A stretch of 64,000 nucleotides of DNA from Symbiodinium natans (lineage: Eukaryota > Sar > Dinophyceae > Suessiales > Symbiodiniaceae). Both the position numbers and the translations under genes were made by a program. Positions 9,506-20,689 of the stretch are shown piece by piece (position 1 is the first letter of the stretch; every line of letters begins with the position of its first letter). The notes beneath the pieces were generated by a model, which was not told where the DNA came from, made no database searches, and worked only from the letters and a program-made list of their open reading frames with translations. The stretch is from the NCBI GenBank assembly GCA_905221605.1, contig CAJNDS010002082.1, positions 1 through 64,000 of the forward strand. Direction: 5' to 3'.

Positions 9506-9832
9506 CCCAAAACCTTTCCCGTGTGGCGAGGCCATGAGACCATGACCTGCGTTTGGAGGTCGAGAACAAGAGGCCAGGTGGGTCACAGGGTCTGTTGGAG
9601 GGTTGAAAAAACAATTGGGGGGATTTCGGGGGGTTTAAGGGGTTTAGGGGGGTTTAAGTTGAGGGGTTGTGTGTGTAGCAAGGAGTCTTGCAAGATTATT
9701 TGGAACCTCATGGGTCGATCAACCTCAGGATGTTGTTTGAGGCACACTCGCGATCAGGCCTCATGCGGAGGCCAAGTTTTTTTGGCTCAAAGGCGCGTAG
9801 GTCCCGAAAATCGGCAGCGGCAGCCTGTAGCC

Positions 9833-9995
9833 GGGGCGCATCGTGTTGAACGAGGCGGCCCCCTCAGAAGTGGATGAACGCGAAGCCATGCTGCCGCAGC
9901 CGATTCAGAGAGAGGTCGAATCCAGCGAAGCAGGGCTCCTTACAGGTTGGCAAGCGAGGGACGCAGCCAATGCTGTTGCCTTCGAGTTGCCGCGC
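9833..9995 (+). CDS. exon-like ORF, unknown
   Basis: The plus frame reads NEAAPSEVDEREAMLPQPIQ, then SSEAGLLTGWQARDAANA, and ends in a stop at 9993-9995. It is acidic and lacks repeat bias. A second frame just right of it (9947-10150) contains a hydrophobic stretch, RVAALTAVVGFVLCHAFVSS, that could be a signal peptide or membrane segment. Either might be an upstream exon of the gene at 10310; the link is not shown. Confidence 0.3.
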
Positions 9996-10309
9996 TGACT
10001 GCTGTTGTGGGCTTTGTCTTGTGCCACGCTTTTGTTTCCAGCGGCAAGGGACATCCTGTCTTTGAGCGAGCAGCTGCAGCACCAAGATGGAGGTGGCGAG
10101 GGTTTGACAATTTCCCAGTGTCAGTGGTCCGATCCTTCGGGGCTTCGTAGCGCTAGCACTCGCCCAGCTTTTTTAAAGCTATTTTGTGCGGAGCTCGAAC
10201 TTTGAGACGCAACAGGCTCTCAAGACGAGCCAGAGCCATGAACATCATCATCTCAGAGTCCTGGACACGGCAACCGTTGCGCAGGTGGGGATGCCTGTCA
10301 AAGTCCTGA

Positions 10310-13134
10310 GAGAGCACTCCCTACTCCCCGGTTAGTTGGGCTGTAGCAGAGGCAGCGAGTGATGAAGCCCAGGTCAAGAAGTGGAGTCGATTCAAGAAGA
10401 TGAAGGATGCCAACAAGGTCTCCTGTGCCTTCGATGTGGTCGAGGCTTTTTGGAGCGCAATGGGAGTCTCGGCTGTTCAGCAGTGTGCAGTTTGCCCACG
10501 CGGGACTTTTTGGCTCATGTGTGTTGGCCCGATACCCTAAGGTTTGAAATTTAGATGTCTCAGAGGTTTCTGAGTCACCAAGGTTTGGGTGACGACATCA
10601 ACGGCATGGTGCGCACCTGTCCCCCACCACGCCCTCCGAGGTGAGTGCATTCGGGTTCGGGGGGGCATCATGGACACCCTTCTTTGTGCCTCCAGTCAGG
10701 GTTTAGGGTTTTGGGGTTTGGGGTTTAGGGTTTAGGGTTTAGGGTTTAGGGTTTAGGGTTTAGGGGTTAGGGTGGGGTTGGTGGACCCAAGGCCCCAAGC
10801 CCGAAGTTCAGAAAGCTTGTTTGGGACAGCGCCTTGTGTTGACAGGTCACAGGAACCCTAAACGCCCTAAACCTTAACAACCCTAGGTCAGAGTATGCCT
10901 GCCAAGTGGACTCGGGCGTTTTGATCTTCTGGCTGGGGAACTTGGCATCCAAGCTCGCCTCGGCCGTCTCCAACTGCGAAGACACCCTTAGTGTGGGCGG
11001 CGGTTGGGGTGGCGTGAATCCGGGGAATGACCGTGGGCCTCTCTGTGCTGCAGGTGGCTTCTTCTTCTGCTTTTCCTCCTGCACATGAACAGCAAGTAAA
11101 GGTCAGCTCGTAAGCAAGTTTTAAGCCCTCCCAAAAGCCCCCCAGGTGTTGGCCAGATGGCCGGGGCCCTTGGCGAGTTGGCTGGGGCCTCGTCGATGGC
11201 GGCCACTGCATGTGCCAACGTGACCGATCCAGATGGTGACGACTTCTTCGATGACGAAAGGGTCTCCGTTTTCGGGGATCAGACGCAAGGTGCGAGCTTC
11301 TTGGGCCGGCAGCTTCTCATCGGAGAAGGTGAGGTAGGCAACGGCATTCAGTGTGCCGTGGACGTAGGCATGGTGACGACAAACATCGCAAACATGGGCC
11401 TGGCGATCAACTCGGCTGTGAACTCCGGGAACTGTCAACATCAAGCCTTGCCCAAGCGGAGGGCTCTCTGCACAGTGGACGTTGGAAGAGCCGTGTCTTT
11501 CTTTGCGCAGATTGTGACCTTCATCCAGTTCTCGATTGTGAACTGTGAGAACCTGATGAATGCAAGCGCCCTCTGTGGAGCTGGCATTTCCGGCATTGGT
11601 GCGGCGGCTGCCAGCATGGCCCCGGGTGTCGCCTCCATCGTAGCCGGCTGCAAGCCTCCTCCCCCTCTGCGTGGCACACAGACATCAACGACGCAAACAG
11701 CAACATCCACCACAATGTCGGTGACCTCAACGCTGACCAGTGCGACGTCGACGACCTTTACCTCATCGTCGACAAGGTCTTGGACTTCAACCTCCGTTTC
11801 AACATCCAGCAGCTCGTCTGCCAGCAGCACGGTGAGCAGTATATCTTCGACTTCAACATCTTTATCCAGCACTGCAACTACATCCAGCAGTATCACCACC
11901 TCCTCGACCACGATTTCTTCGACCTCGACTTCAACAGAAACCTCGACAAGCAGTAGTTTAACGAGCTCGAGCTCTTTAACCACGACTGCAACAACCACGA
12001 GTGCAACAAACACCACCACCACCTTCACTCAGCAACCCTTCGATTGTCTCTCAGGAAGCCTCAAGCCGTTGCAGATGCTCAATCGACCGGACCCCGTCAC
12101 TGGCCAGTACTCGGGATGTCCCGATGGTTCTGACATCAAGGTTTTGGACATCAACACCGGAACCTACACCCCGCTATGTCGCTTCGAAAACCAGTGCTTC
12201 AACGCCTGTGGCATGAGCCCCACGACCAATTTCATCTACTGCATCGAGAAGGAGGGCAACAACCTCATGCGGCTCGATTGCTCGGGGGGCACGGCGTGCT
12301 ACGTTGGAAAGATCGGCTCCAGTTACTCTGCCAACTTCAACCCCATCACGGGGGATTTTGTCATGACGAACCAGAGAGAGATCGTCACCGTACCGAATGT
12401 GGATGGCCTTGTTTGCTCCAGCACGCCCCTGACCACGAACATACCAGGCCGTACCTCTGCTTTCTTTTGGCTCTGCTGCAGCTCTTTGCAGGCCCCCGCG
12501 CGCTCGCACGCCCCTTGCAGTGTTCTCTAGTGTCCCAGCAAGATTTGCCGAAATCAGCCAAGGCACAGTGGTTGATCTGGGCCGCACCGACCTCAATCTG
12601 GCTGACATGATGGTCACCAACATCTCAGGTCTTCCTGGTTCCGGGGAGTGGATGGTCTCTTGCTCGGACAAAAACACCGTATACCTCCAGAATCTTCAAG
12701 ACAAGACCCTCAACTACAACTTGCAGATGGTAGGATTTCCCCCGGGTGTCGGCATCTTGGGACCTTCCGGTGCGCAGTGGCAGTGGAGAGACGACCTCTA
12801 CTGCGCTTACAACAACCAAAATCCCCCCACGCAGCCAGGTGGGTCCGTTCTCAAAATTAATCGGTCCCTTTTTTTGGGGCTACTCTGAATCTTAGGGTTT
12901 AGGGGGCGCCTTTGGGAATCGTAGCACCATGTAGCACCACCCCCCCCCCCGCCCCAAAAGGGTGCCCCCAGTTTAGAGACATGACCAGGTGGTGTGTGGG
13001 ACCTCAACTTGGCTTCGATCGACATTGTGAACGGCACGATTGAAGTTGCCAATGTGAGCGCCTCCGAAAGGACCAGTTCTAATGATGGCATGAACTGCCT
13101 TGGAGGGGACAGCCCTTTTCCGCCCATGTTCTAA
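10310..13134 (+). CDS. Cys-repeat / Ser-Thr stalk / propeller-like surface protein
   Basis: Six exons join in phase: ~10310-10463, 10583-10640, 10887-11053, 11146-12447 (or 12450), 12521-12838 and 12989-13134 (stop TAA). The N-terminal part has about five copies of a Cys repeat of 25-35 residues, for example CAFDVVEAFWSAMG + LGDDINGMVRTC (rejoined across an intron), CQVDSGVLIFW and CAVDVGMVTTNIANMG. The repeat match is what fixes the splice sites. Then comes a stalk of about 120 residues that is nearly all Ser and Thr (about 11680-12030), likely glycosylated. After it are segments such as DIKVLDINTGTYTPLC and NNLMRLDCSGGTACYVGK that look like propeller blades. The 5' end and any signal peptide are not identified; surface or extracellular location is inferred. 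The first intron starts with GA; two others hold telomere-like repeats. Confidence 0.8.
10697..10770 (-). repeat. telomere-like block inside an intron
   Basis: About nine TTTAGGG units lie inside the 10641-10886 intron, whose donor is GTGAGT and whose acceptor, ACCCTAG/GT, is itself a telomere-like unit. Confidence 0.9.
12839..12988 (+). other. intron with terminal direct repeat and telomere-like core
   Basis: Both splice junctions lie in the 8-mer CCAGGTGG. Removal joins TQPG to GVWDLNLASIDIVNG in frame. Inside are TTAGGGTTTAGGG (12892-12904) and a C-run. Confidence 0.75.
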
Positions 13135-16100
13135 GCCCCAAGAGCCAAGAGCGACCTGGCGTCCTGAGAATCAGGCTCCAGATCAGGCGCTTGGGGCCTT
13201 CAGGGTGTTTGGCATGTGTTTGGCATGTCTTGAGACATATCTGTGTATCTGCCGATGTTGATGTGTTCCAAGTGGGAGTCTGTGGTCTGATATGAGGGCT
13301 TTTTCCGTCCCCTTCCCTTCTGCACGGGCATGTAAAGTGTGTGACGTCGGTTCGCTCATGCATCCGCATCGGCCTGGAAGATGCCTTTCGGTGCACAGTG
13401 ACATATAGCTGCCACAGTTCACACTGTTCACCACCCAGAATTCGCTCGTCGCATAACGCGAGCCCCACAAGCATGGGCACACTAGTTTGCTTTTTGCACT
13501 TTTGTTCTTTGCGCATCCCGCAAATTCGTTTCAAGAGCACGCCAGCAAGGCATATCCACAATCCACGGTGAGGTCCAAGATGTCCAGCAAACATCGCGAC
13601 ATCGTGGACCGCAGTGCCTCCCTTTGTTGGATTGGGTAGCTCCTCTGCTGGGCAAAAGACTTAAAGGAGAGCTGCTGGGAGCATTCTTATGTATTTCCTT
13701 GATGTGGACATCATCTGAGCCCCAAGGTGTTAGGTGCCGCTGTTCTCCAAGAAGCTTGTTGAGCTTTGAAACCTCTTGAAGTTTCAGAGCCACGTCTCTG
13801 CGTCTGCTTCGGGCTCGTTGCGCTGTGTGTGGATTGCAGTCGGCCCTACAATACGCCCTTTACAACCCTAGATTCTCCTGAAGGCGGCCGTGGACACCGG
13901 TCTCCCCTTGCCAGGCCGTCGCTCGCGATTAGTTGTCGGATGTGTCGGTTTCGAGTCCAATTCCGAGCAGTTTGGGGGATTGAAGCCTGTGGGCTTGGAA
14001 CGAACGCGGCTCGTGCCCCACTCTGAAAACCCCGCTCGCCGAAGTTTGTTGCGCTGAGGTGGGGATCTCATCCCTTCGGGGCTGAAGTTGCCATCCACTG
14101 GCATCCAGCAGCTGGGTGGTCAGAAAAAGAAGCTTTGCACCATCGTCCTGTTCTCGCGGAAGGTTTTTCACTGTCAATCCGTGCTATGCTTGCCATGCGC
14201 ACCAATTGTTGCGTGGAGGTTTTGTTTCTGCAGATAGTGCAAGACGTTTCTTGGGTTCACTTTCACATGTTGGGAAAGAGCGTCCTTGCTGCGCGAGCCG
14301 CTGGTCCCCGCATCGCCCGCATCGCCCGCACCGCCTCCGTTTCGCGGAGGGATGACTCCTGACCACGGGGGGGGAGTCCTTTCCCCAATGGGCGCTTAAA
14401 GGACTGATAAGTGGGTTATACGTACAGTTACGGTTATCATGAACCTTCCGCCCAACGGTGGCATGCTCCTTTTTTTTTCGAGCATCCTTTACCAAATGCC
14501 GGGCAGAGTTGAGCCGCCACGGAGTTGGGCGCCTTTTAAAGGCGCTTCCCAAGTGGAGGCTCGGCTTCGCGACGCGGAAAACAATGGCCTGGCTCAAGGT
14601 GATGCGAAAAAACTACGTATGTGAGGAAAGTGACCCTCGAAAGCCGCGAGACGGCCCAAACGGGAGGGACTTGACCCAAAACGAGCGCTCCGCCTCGGGC
14701 CTGGGCGAGAATTTTTCCGGCGGGGCACACAACCCTAGCCATTGTACTTGATGTTAAGGCACACCATGCCGCCCGGGCTTTTGCCACCTTATGGTCTTGT
14801 GTTGCATTTCTTTTTGAAAGCTTTGCCTGGCGTGGGCCTTTGGCGCCTGGCGCTCCGTAGCGATCCATTGTGTGCTTAAACACCAAGGCCGGTGCCTTCC
14901 GGTGCCGTTGCCGATGAACCTGTGCCGATCAGGCCGTGCATGTCGTGCATCCAGCGGCCGCTGTGCTGGGCTTGAGGTACGATCAGCGCGATCACGCGTG
15001 GATTCGTGATATTCGTGGATGCACATGGATGCACAAGGCGTCTGCATATGCTTCGCTCAAAGGCAGCACTCCTATGGTCGTCTACGGGTTTTCGGTTATT
15101 TTGCAGTGTGTGCTGCGCAATGCCAAATATGCCAGTGCCAGTCCCAGTCACCCCGGGGCTTCAGCGAGGAATGCCCCGAAAATGATCCCCCAACTCATTC
15201 CAATACCATCGCAAAGGGAGCTTCAGGATTCAGATATCATGCCGATTCAGCTGAGATGGCGAGCGCCAGTTTCCACTTCCCAGCCAGCAAACCCCTTCAG
15301 CGACCTCCCTGCCGACCCAGGTGCGGTATCAATGGCCAAGATTTCAGTTGCTATTGTGCAAAACATACTTGCGAGACTGTCAGGCCACGCACCCAGCGTG
15401 CCGCCTCGCTTTTGCTTTGCCAGGGTCCGCCATGCGTACGTTCGTTGCGGCACACAGGCTTGCCACCTGCCCACCTGCCCACATGCAGTGATTCTGGCTT
15501 CAGGCTCGGGGACCATTTGGCAGCACCGTCGACCCCGTGGCAGGCTCGCCAGCGTCTGAGCCTGCATGGGGACCACGTTGGATGGCAACAAAAATAAGAA
15601 TCTCTGTGCGAAAACGATTTTGGATGAGGAGCCCACAAGGCCGGTGTCGTTGCAAGAACCTGTGTTGTGTCTTATTGCGTTACAGGCTGGTTACAAGGAA
15701 TACGCTGCTGGCCCAATTCTGCATGCGGAAGTGTCACTACTGACGAACGCGCTATCCTCCGGCAAGTCCTTGGAGGTAGGCCAAACATGGTGCGCGAAAA
15801 CCTTCTCCATTCCGCGGACGAACGAAGATTTGCTGCGAAGAGGTTTGGTAAAGGGAACTTTGATATCTGCCTCGTGATGGCTGGACATTGCCAAGAATCC
15901 TCGACCTCGCCCGCAGAAGCACCACCAGGTTTTTCAGGTAGTCGGCGACACATGTCATTCGCGAGGCCGATGCCGTAGGCTGGCCCGTGTTTTCACCACC
16001 TCACTTTGCCCAAGTTCGTCTTTGGAGTCTCCATTCTTCTGCATGAAAAATCTCGAGCTGGCGTGTGACCGCTTCAGGGCCCCTCGGTGGCGCCGGCAAA

Positions 16101-16515
16101 AGAAAGGGTAGCGTGGCATTTCAAGAACACCTCGCCGCTTCCAGGCTTCGATTTGGAATACACAGGAGTACGGGTCCACATACGGATGAAGTAATGGAGC
16201 CTGTGCGTGTTTGCCAGGTTTGCTTAGGGCTTAGCTCAAGTACCAGCTGCAGAGAGTGGTCGACACAGGATGTGTGCCGCAGCCAACAGGCTCCTGCCGA
16301 ACGGAATTCAGATGGTGACACCTGTTGGACCCCCTTCCGTCACAGCAAGCGCTCACCTCCTTCTCGTCATGTTGGCACTGGTCTCGCACTGTCTTTGTTG
16401 CCCTTCTTGCATTTTCACCCTTGTGTCTTGGTTTTTTTTTGTTTCCCACTCCACCTTTCCTGCTAAGCTGTCCGGGTGCACCTGGGCGACAGTCAAGACA
16501 GCCAAGGGTGGGGCT
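13135..16515. other. no firm gene; one protein-like frame
   Basis: Many overlapping frames are open on both strands and none has a recognised domain. The most protein-like is 15566-15877 plus (QEPVLCLIALQAGYKEYAAG, then AEVSLLTNALSSGKSLE), possibly an exon or retroelement relic. A fragment of a MITE-2-type element lies at 14394-14455. The rest appears intergenic. Confidence 0.3.
14394..14455. mobile_element. half of a MITE-2-type element
   Basis: GATAAGTGGGTTATACGTAC, AGTTAC and a TCATGAACCTTCC end match the right half of the element at 30865-30985. The left half is absent. Confidence 0.6.
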
Positions 16516-16518
16516 GCA

Positions 16519-16905
16519 ACTGCTTGCGCCGGGACCGCATTGGGAAAGCAGCAGCGCTCGCGATGCCGAGTCGAGGTTTGAAAAAAACATCTCGCGCGCG
16601 CTCTTCTCCACTGCGGCCCCAGCACAGCGCTGCCAGCCTTTCTGCATGGCCACCGGGCCTCCTCCGTCCGCGTCAGCCCCGTGCGGCGGCGCGGCACCAT
16701 CCAGCAGGGATGCCCACGTAGGTGCGGCAAAGCCCTGTGAACGGAGCCATTCCGCCGCGTATTCGGCCTGCCGGGTGCTGGGCGGCATGGCGGCAGCCTC
16801 ACCCAGCATCGGAATCGGGCGCAACAGGTTCGCCAGCACCTGCGGATGAAATTCCCGGAGCGCCCCGACGGTGTCCGCCCAAGAGGCCCAGTATGCTGCG
16901 TGCCG
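16519..16905 (-). pseudogene. RT element 1: C-terminal region
   Basis: Reads AAYWASWADTVGALREF, then the GWQRCAGAA region and SASRALLLSQCGPGASS. This is the region after the RT thumb in dinoflagellate non-LTR-type reverse-transcriptase polyproteins, where AAYW(A/G)AWAD and ALL.SQ.GP are recurrent. It is in the same orientation as the RT palm at 17337-18019, but the piece that should lie between them is reversed (16940-17325). Beyond 16519 the similarity fades. Called a relic because the polyprotein is broken by the inversion and frameshifts. Confidence 0.7.
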
Positions 16906-16939
16906 ATGCGCCTTGGCCGACGAGGACGGTTCATCATGT

Positions 16940-17325
16940 TGGCGCGGGGACTGGAGCCTACCCGTGGCGCAGCAGGGACTGGTCGTCCTGGGCAGTCCCA
17001 TTGGCACCCGCGAGTTCGTCGCAGCAAAACTTGAGGAAACAAGCGTCAAACACGAGGCCTTGTTCGCCCGGTTGCCGGACGTGCAAGACCTGCAGTGCGC
17101 GTGGCTGCTGTTGCTCTTGTGCGCGGCTCCTCGCTGGACCTACATGCTGTGCACTGTCCCGCCGGCGGATACGGTCTCCTTCGCGGAGGCGCATGACGCT
17201 GCAGTGACACAGTGCCTGGGCAGGCTGCTCTCAGGGGCGGATGACGCGCTTGTCTTTACCCCGACCGGCATGCAACGGGCGCACCTCCCGCTGCGCATAG
17301 GGGGTATGGGGCTGCCCGCCAGCGG
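16940..17325 (+). pseudogene. RT element 1: inverted internal segment
   Basis: The plus strand reads WRGDWSLPVAQQGLVVLGSP, then LPDVQDLQCAWLLLLLCAAP, then PLRIGGMGLPAS. This block normally follows the RT palm and precedes AAYW..WAD. Here it is on the opposite strand to both neighbours. The same block in the usual context is seen in element 2 (GYTVLGVPLGHPDYAR, QCAWLLLLMC, ALGGLGLQSA at 18955-19230). The simplest reading is a local inversion of about 390 bp in an element that was once colinear. Confidence 0.7.
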
Positions 17326-17336
17326 CATCGCCGCGA

Positions 17337-18019
17337 CTAAGCCGGCTCCTCCCCCGCGGGGTTCCCGGCCCTGGTCTTGCCGAGGTGGATTTGTACATTG
17401 GCGTGCCTCGGCAGGCACGTCTGGGCCGCGCGCAGCACTTCGAGAGGGTGTGCTCTGGACCGGATGTGAGGTAGACATCGTCCGGGCTGGAGCTGCGGGT
17501 GTAGGTGGGTGAGCGCTGTGTGCTGGCCGAGCGCGTACAGCCCCCGCATCAACGGATCCCCTTGTTCCCCGTCCCGCTGCAGCACCTCGTGAGGTTGCCC
17601 GGAGGCATCGTAATAGAGGTAGCGGCTGCGGCGGCATAGAACAAAGCGGCGAAAGGGAGCAGGCCCGAAAGCGCAGCATGATCGCGTAAGCCGCCAAGCA
17701 TGCTGGCCCGCGAGATTTGGTCGTATGCCCCCATGCCGTCTATGCTCAATATGGTCGTACGGGGGTCCGATTCCGTGGCGGCCCGCAACGCACGCACCAG
17801 GGCCTCGGGGCCCACCCGCGTGCTGAGCGCGTACTGGAACGGGGCACAGGCCTGTCTGAAATGCTCCGCGAATTGTTGCGCCAGCGTGCGACTGACGAGG
17901 CGGCGAAAAACGTCGCCCATCACCAGCGCACGGACCCCTCCGTTGGGCTTGCTCAATGCCACCATGCGTCCCAAGCGCAGTGCTTCAACAACCGGGGGCC
18001 GGGACGTCGGCCCTCGCAA
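17337..18019 (-). pseudogene. RT element 1: reverse-transcriptase fingers and palm
   Basis: The frame begins near 18019 with ALSKPNGGVRALVMGD (finger motif) and continues to ILSIDGMGAYDQISR with the catalytic Asp of motif A (17720-17746). A frame change then gives RDGEQGDPLMRGLYALGQHT (motif B). The motif C Asp pair is visible only in a third frame as SPDDVYLTSGPEH (17477-17482 encode DD), and its usual aromatic residue before DD is replaced by Pro. Two frameshifts and this change make activity very unlikely. Family: non-LTR-type RT common in dinoflagellates. Confidence 0.85.
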
Positions 18020-18021
18020 GT

Positions 18022-18830
18022 TTAGCCGCTGCCTGCTCGTCGTCCAGCAGGGACCTGTTCAGTCTGCGGATTCTGCGGTCGTCTGCACGGGTCCCGAAGG
18101 GCGTCCAACGTCGCTTGCGTAGCGGGAGCGAGGGGGGGCGCCGTGAGAGCCTTCGCCGCCGCGGACAGTTCACCCACGTGTGCGAGGGCTGTTGCCCGCT
18201 CAGCTCGGCGTCTCCGGTCGGCCTCGGAGTGTTCCGGGGCATCGGAGCCACTCCACGTCCCTTCGCGCCGGTCCTGGGCGGCGTCAGCGCTCTCGCGCAA
18301 GAGTTGCAGCCACTGCCCAGTGCAAAACAAGTGTTCCCTGCGCCGAAACCCGGATGCCGGATGATGCCGGGACACGGGACTGGCCGGCGCTCGAAACAGC
18401 AGCATGCGCGGGAGAAACAAGGCCCAACCGTCGCACGCCCCTACCCCCTCCTCGCCATCACGGACCGCCTCGAGTGCTACCCTCATCGCATTTCGGAGGA
18501 GGCCCCGACACAGGCGTGGGGGCGACTGGAACGTGTAAACGCGTTTCTCGAGTTCAGACGCCAAGTCAACGTCACGCAAACGCGGCAAAAAGGTTGGCAG
18601 GGGGGCTCGCGCTGCGGTCGTCGTGGATGCCGGGGCGGACCGCGTCGGCTCGCCGACTGCCCGGCGCAGGTCGCCGTCGCCTTCCTCGGGATCTGGCGTC
18701 GACATACGTGCAGCAAGACGCCCACGTCCACGTCCCGCCCCTCCTCGGCGACCCCGGCCGCGGCCGCGGGCCTGCGCCGCTCCGGCCGCAACTTGGGCGA
18801 CGACATCCTCTGACTCTGGGTGACTGCCCT
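18022..18830 (-). pseudogene. RT element 1: N-terminal domain
   Basis: Open frame upstream of the palm on the same strand. An RGG-like run (GRGRGRRGGAGRGRGR) could bind nucleic acid. It is followed by GWALFLPRMLLFRAP, an Arg/Ala-rich helix (RRRRAERATALAHVGELSAA) and ATQATLDALRDPCRR, a recurrent order just before the RT domain in this dinoflagellate polyprotein type. The frame runs to within 3 bp of the palm frame, so the two parts were one polyprotein split by a stop or frameshift. Confidence 0.7.
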
Positions 18831-18897
18831 CAGGTACACGTGTATACAATGCTGGATGCGGGGAACCGCCGCCAGGAGTGAGCGAGCTTGCGAAGAC

Positions 18898-19790
18898 GTG
18901 TGGCATGAATGGCGCGGTGGCTGCCCTACCCACGAGCGCGGGTATACCGTGCTGGGTGTCCCGCTGGGCCACCCGGACTACGCGCGCGCGTGGGCGCGGC
19001 GCCGCGTGCAGGAGGAGCAGGTCTTGCTGGACCACCTACCGCATCTTCCTGATGCCCAGTGTGCGTGGCTCCTCTTGCTCATGTGCACGAGCACGCGTGC
19101 CAACCACGCGCTGCGCAATGTCCCGCCCGAGGTTATCCGTCCGTATGCTGAGGCACGCGACCGCACGTCCGTCACCTGGGCCGTCGCCACTTTGCCCGCA
19201 GCACTTGGAGGGTTGGGCCTGCAATCCGCTGTTCGCACGGCGCCGGCGGCGTACTGGGGAGCGTGGGCGGACACGCTGGGGTACCTGAGTGCCAGGATGT
19301 GCCAGGCAGCCAGGCCTCGCGGACGCGTGTGTTGACGCCCTCCGCCCTACCTCTGGCCGCCCTGTGCGTGGCTCAGGCCGCAGCCAACCTGCTGCGAACG
19401 GATGGGGGTCCCTCCTACTTTCGCGAATGCGTGCTGCTACCGGCCCTGGAGCCTGCTCACCAGGCCATGCTGCAGACCCAGTCAGGGCCGCAAGCGGCTG
19501 CGTGGCTGCGGCTATGGCGATCCCCACAGAGTGCTTCCTCCCGCCGGACGTGATGCTGCTAGCTCTGCGGCAAAGGCTCCACCTGCCATTGCCACTGGGC
19601 TCGGGCGAATGCGGTCAGTCGGGGCGTGGCGGAAGGCTCGGCGCGTGGGGCGACCACGCTTTAGCTTGCACCCGCACCGGGCTGCTGGCTAGGAGGGCGA
19701 ATTTCGTCGAGCGGGCCTGGATGTCTGCCGTGAGGCGGTCGGAGCGGAAGGCCGCGAGACCCGAGACAACGCGCTCCGGAATGCAACCCA
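18898..19790 (+). pseudogene. RT element 2: thumb and C-terminal part
   Basis: Reads GYTVLGVPLGHPDYARAWAR, then DAQCAWLLLLMCTSTRANHA, then APAAYWGAWADTLGYL in one frame. It continues in a second frame with YFRECVLLPALEPAHQAM (about 19340-19545) and in a third with PPDVMLLALRQRLHLPLPL and GDHALACTRTGLLARRANFV. It is the same family as element 1 but on the plus strand, head to head with its N-terminal part at about 18840. Two frameshifts show decay. Its own fingers and palm are not present, so it is 5'-truncated, as is usual for target-primed insertions. Confidence 0.8.
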
Positions 19791-20255
19791 CCCATCCGCA
19801 TCAGCTCGGTGCGCGGGTTCTTGAACCTGATTTCTTTGCACGAAGCCTGCGTTCCCAGCCTGAGGCCCAGAACCTGTTTGCTTTTGCAGAAGCGAAGCTG
19901 ATAACATGGCTTGGGCCTGCGAACCCCAGACGCATGTGCAATTCGTGTGACCGCTTGCGCCGCTTGCGCACTCCTTACTCCGCCACTTCCGGTTTCGGTG
20001 CTACAGAAGAGTCTATCACCGCCCCACCTGAAGACCCTTGGAAAGGTCGAAAACCTCGACTCGCCAGAAAATTTTGAAGATATGAGGAAACTTCGGGGCC
20101 CGAAAGCATGTTTTCTGCAATATGATGCCTGGCAACCCTCACATCGTCTTCCCCAAGCAGCAACATTGCCTTCAGCATGGAGGCCGGTTCTTCCGCGTGA
20201 TTTTAGCAATGCCATGAACCATACCATGACCACTGCTCGTCAACAATGGTTTGGA
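19790..20255. other. insertion interrupting RT element 2
   Basis: Between ...RTGLLARRANFVERAW and ...VSPLTATGAPRRAR the expected stretch of the polyprotein is replaced by about 465 bp of unrelated sequence. Its minus strand has a protein-like frame (LGEDDVRVARHHIAENMLSG, then SYLQNFLASRGF; 19975-20178), its plus strand LEPDFFARSLRSQPEA. It may be a nested insertion or a fused host fragment. The borders are approximate. Confidence 0.45.
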
Positions 20256-20679
20256 AATGTCTCCCCACTGACGGCCACCGGTGCCCCGCGTCGCGCGCGC
20301 GGCTGCACCACTGGTGCCGCGTTGCGCTTGGCTCGCCAGGCCAAGGAGCGGACGTACCCGGAGCTCTGCCGATTAGCCCGCTCCCGCCTGACCGTGCTCG
20401 CTCTCGAGGTCGGAGGCCGCTGGAGTGCCGAGGCTGCAGGGTTCGTCCGCTAGCTCGCCCGCTGCAGGGCGCGGGCCGCGCCTGCAACCGCCAGGAGCCA
20501 GCTCCGTGGACGTGCTCCGCTGGTTTGCCTTCATCTCGTTTGCAGCCACGCGCGCCGTTTGTGCCAGCCTCCTCGCACTCCCTCTTGCGAACACTGGCAA
20601 TGTCGATGGAGACATCCCACTCCTCAGCGATGTCCTGGCAGACTGCTCGGCCCCTCCTGTGCCACCCGTAGTAGGCTGA
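20256..20679 (+). pseudogene. RT element 2: 3' end
   Basis: Similarity resumes with VSPLTATGAPRRARG, ERTYPELCRLARSRLTVLAL and EVGGRWSAEAAGFVR. After a frame change it reads RWFAFISFAATRAVCASLLA and DGDIPLLSDVL, ending at TGA 20677-20679. These motifs (YPEL, LGxEVGGRW, the SLL.LPL..DGD end) are the usual C-terminus of the family. Confidence 0.75.
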
Positions 20680-20689
20680 GATCGACCGC

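Noticed and set aside
9296-9877. 193-codon plus ORF, Arg/Ser-rich
   Set aside because: It is largely the translation of the GTCGCTCGGC minisatellite; composition and period match the repeat.
11441-12028. 195-codon minus ORF rich in Val/Asp/Glu
   Set aside because: It is the antisense of the Ser/Thr-rich stalk; low complexity on both strands, and the plus strand has the coherent gene.
13079-13594. 171-codon minus ORF
   Set aside because: It overlaps the last exon and stop of the plus-strand Cys-repeat gene; probably 3' UTR shadow.
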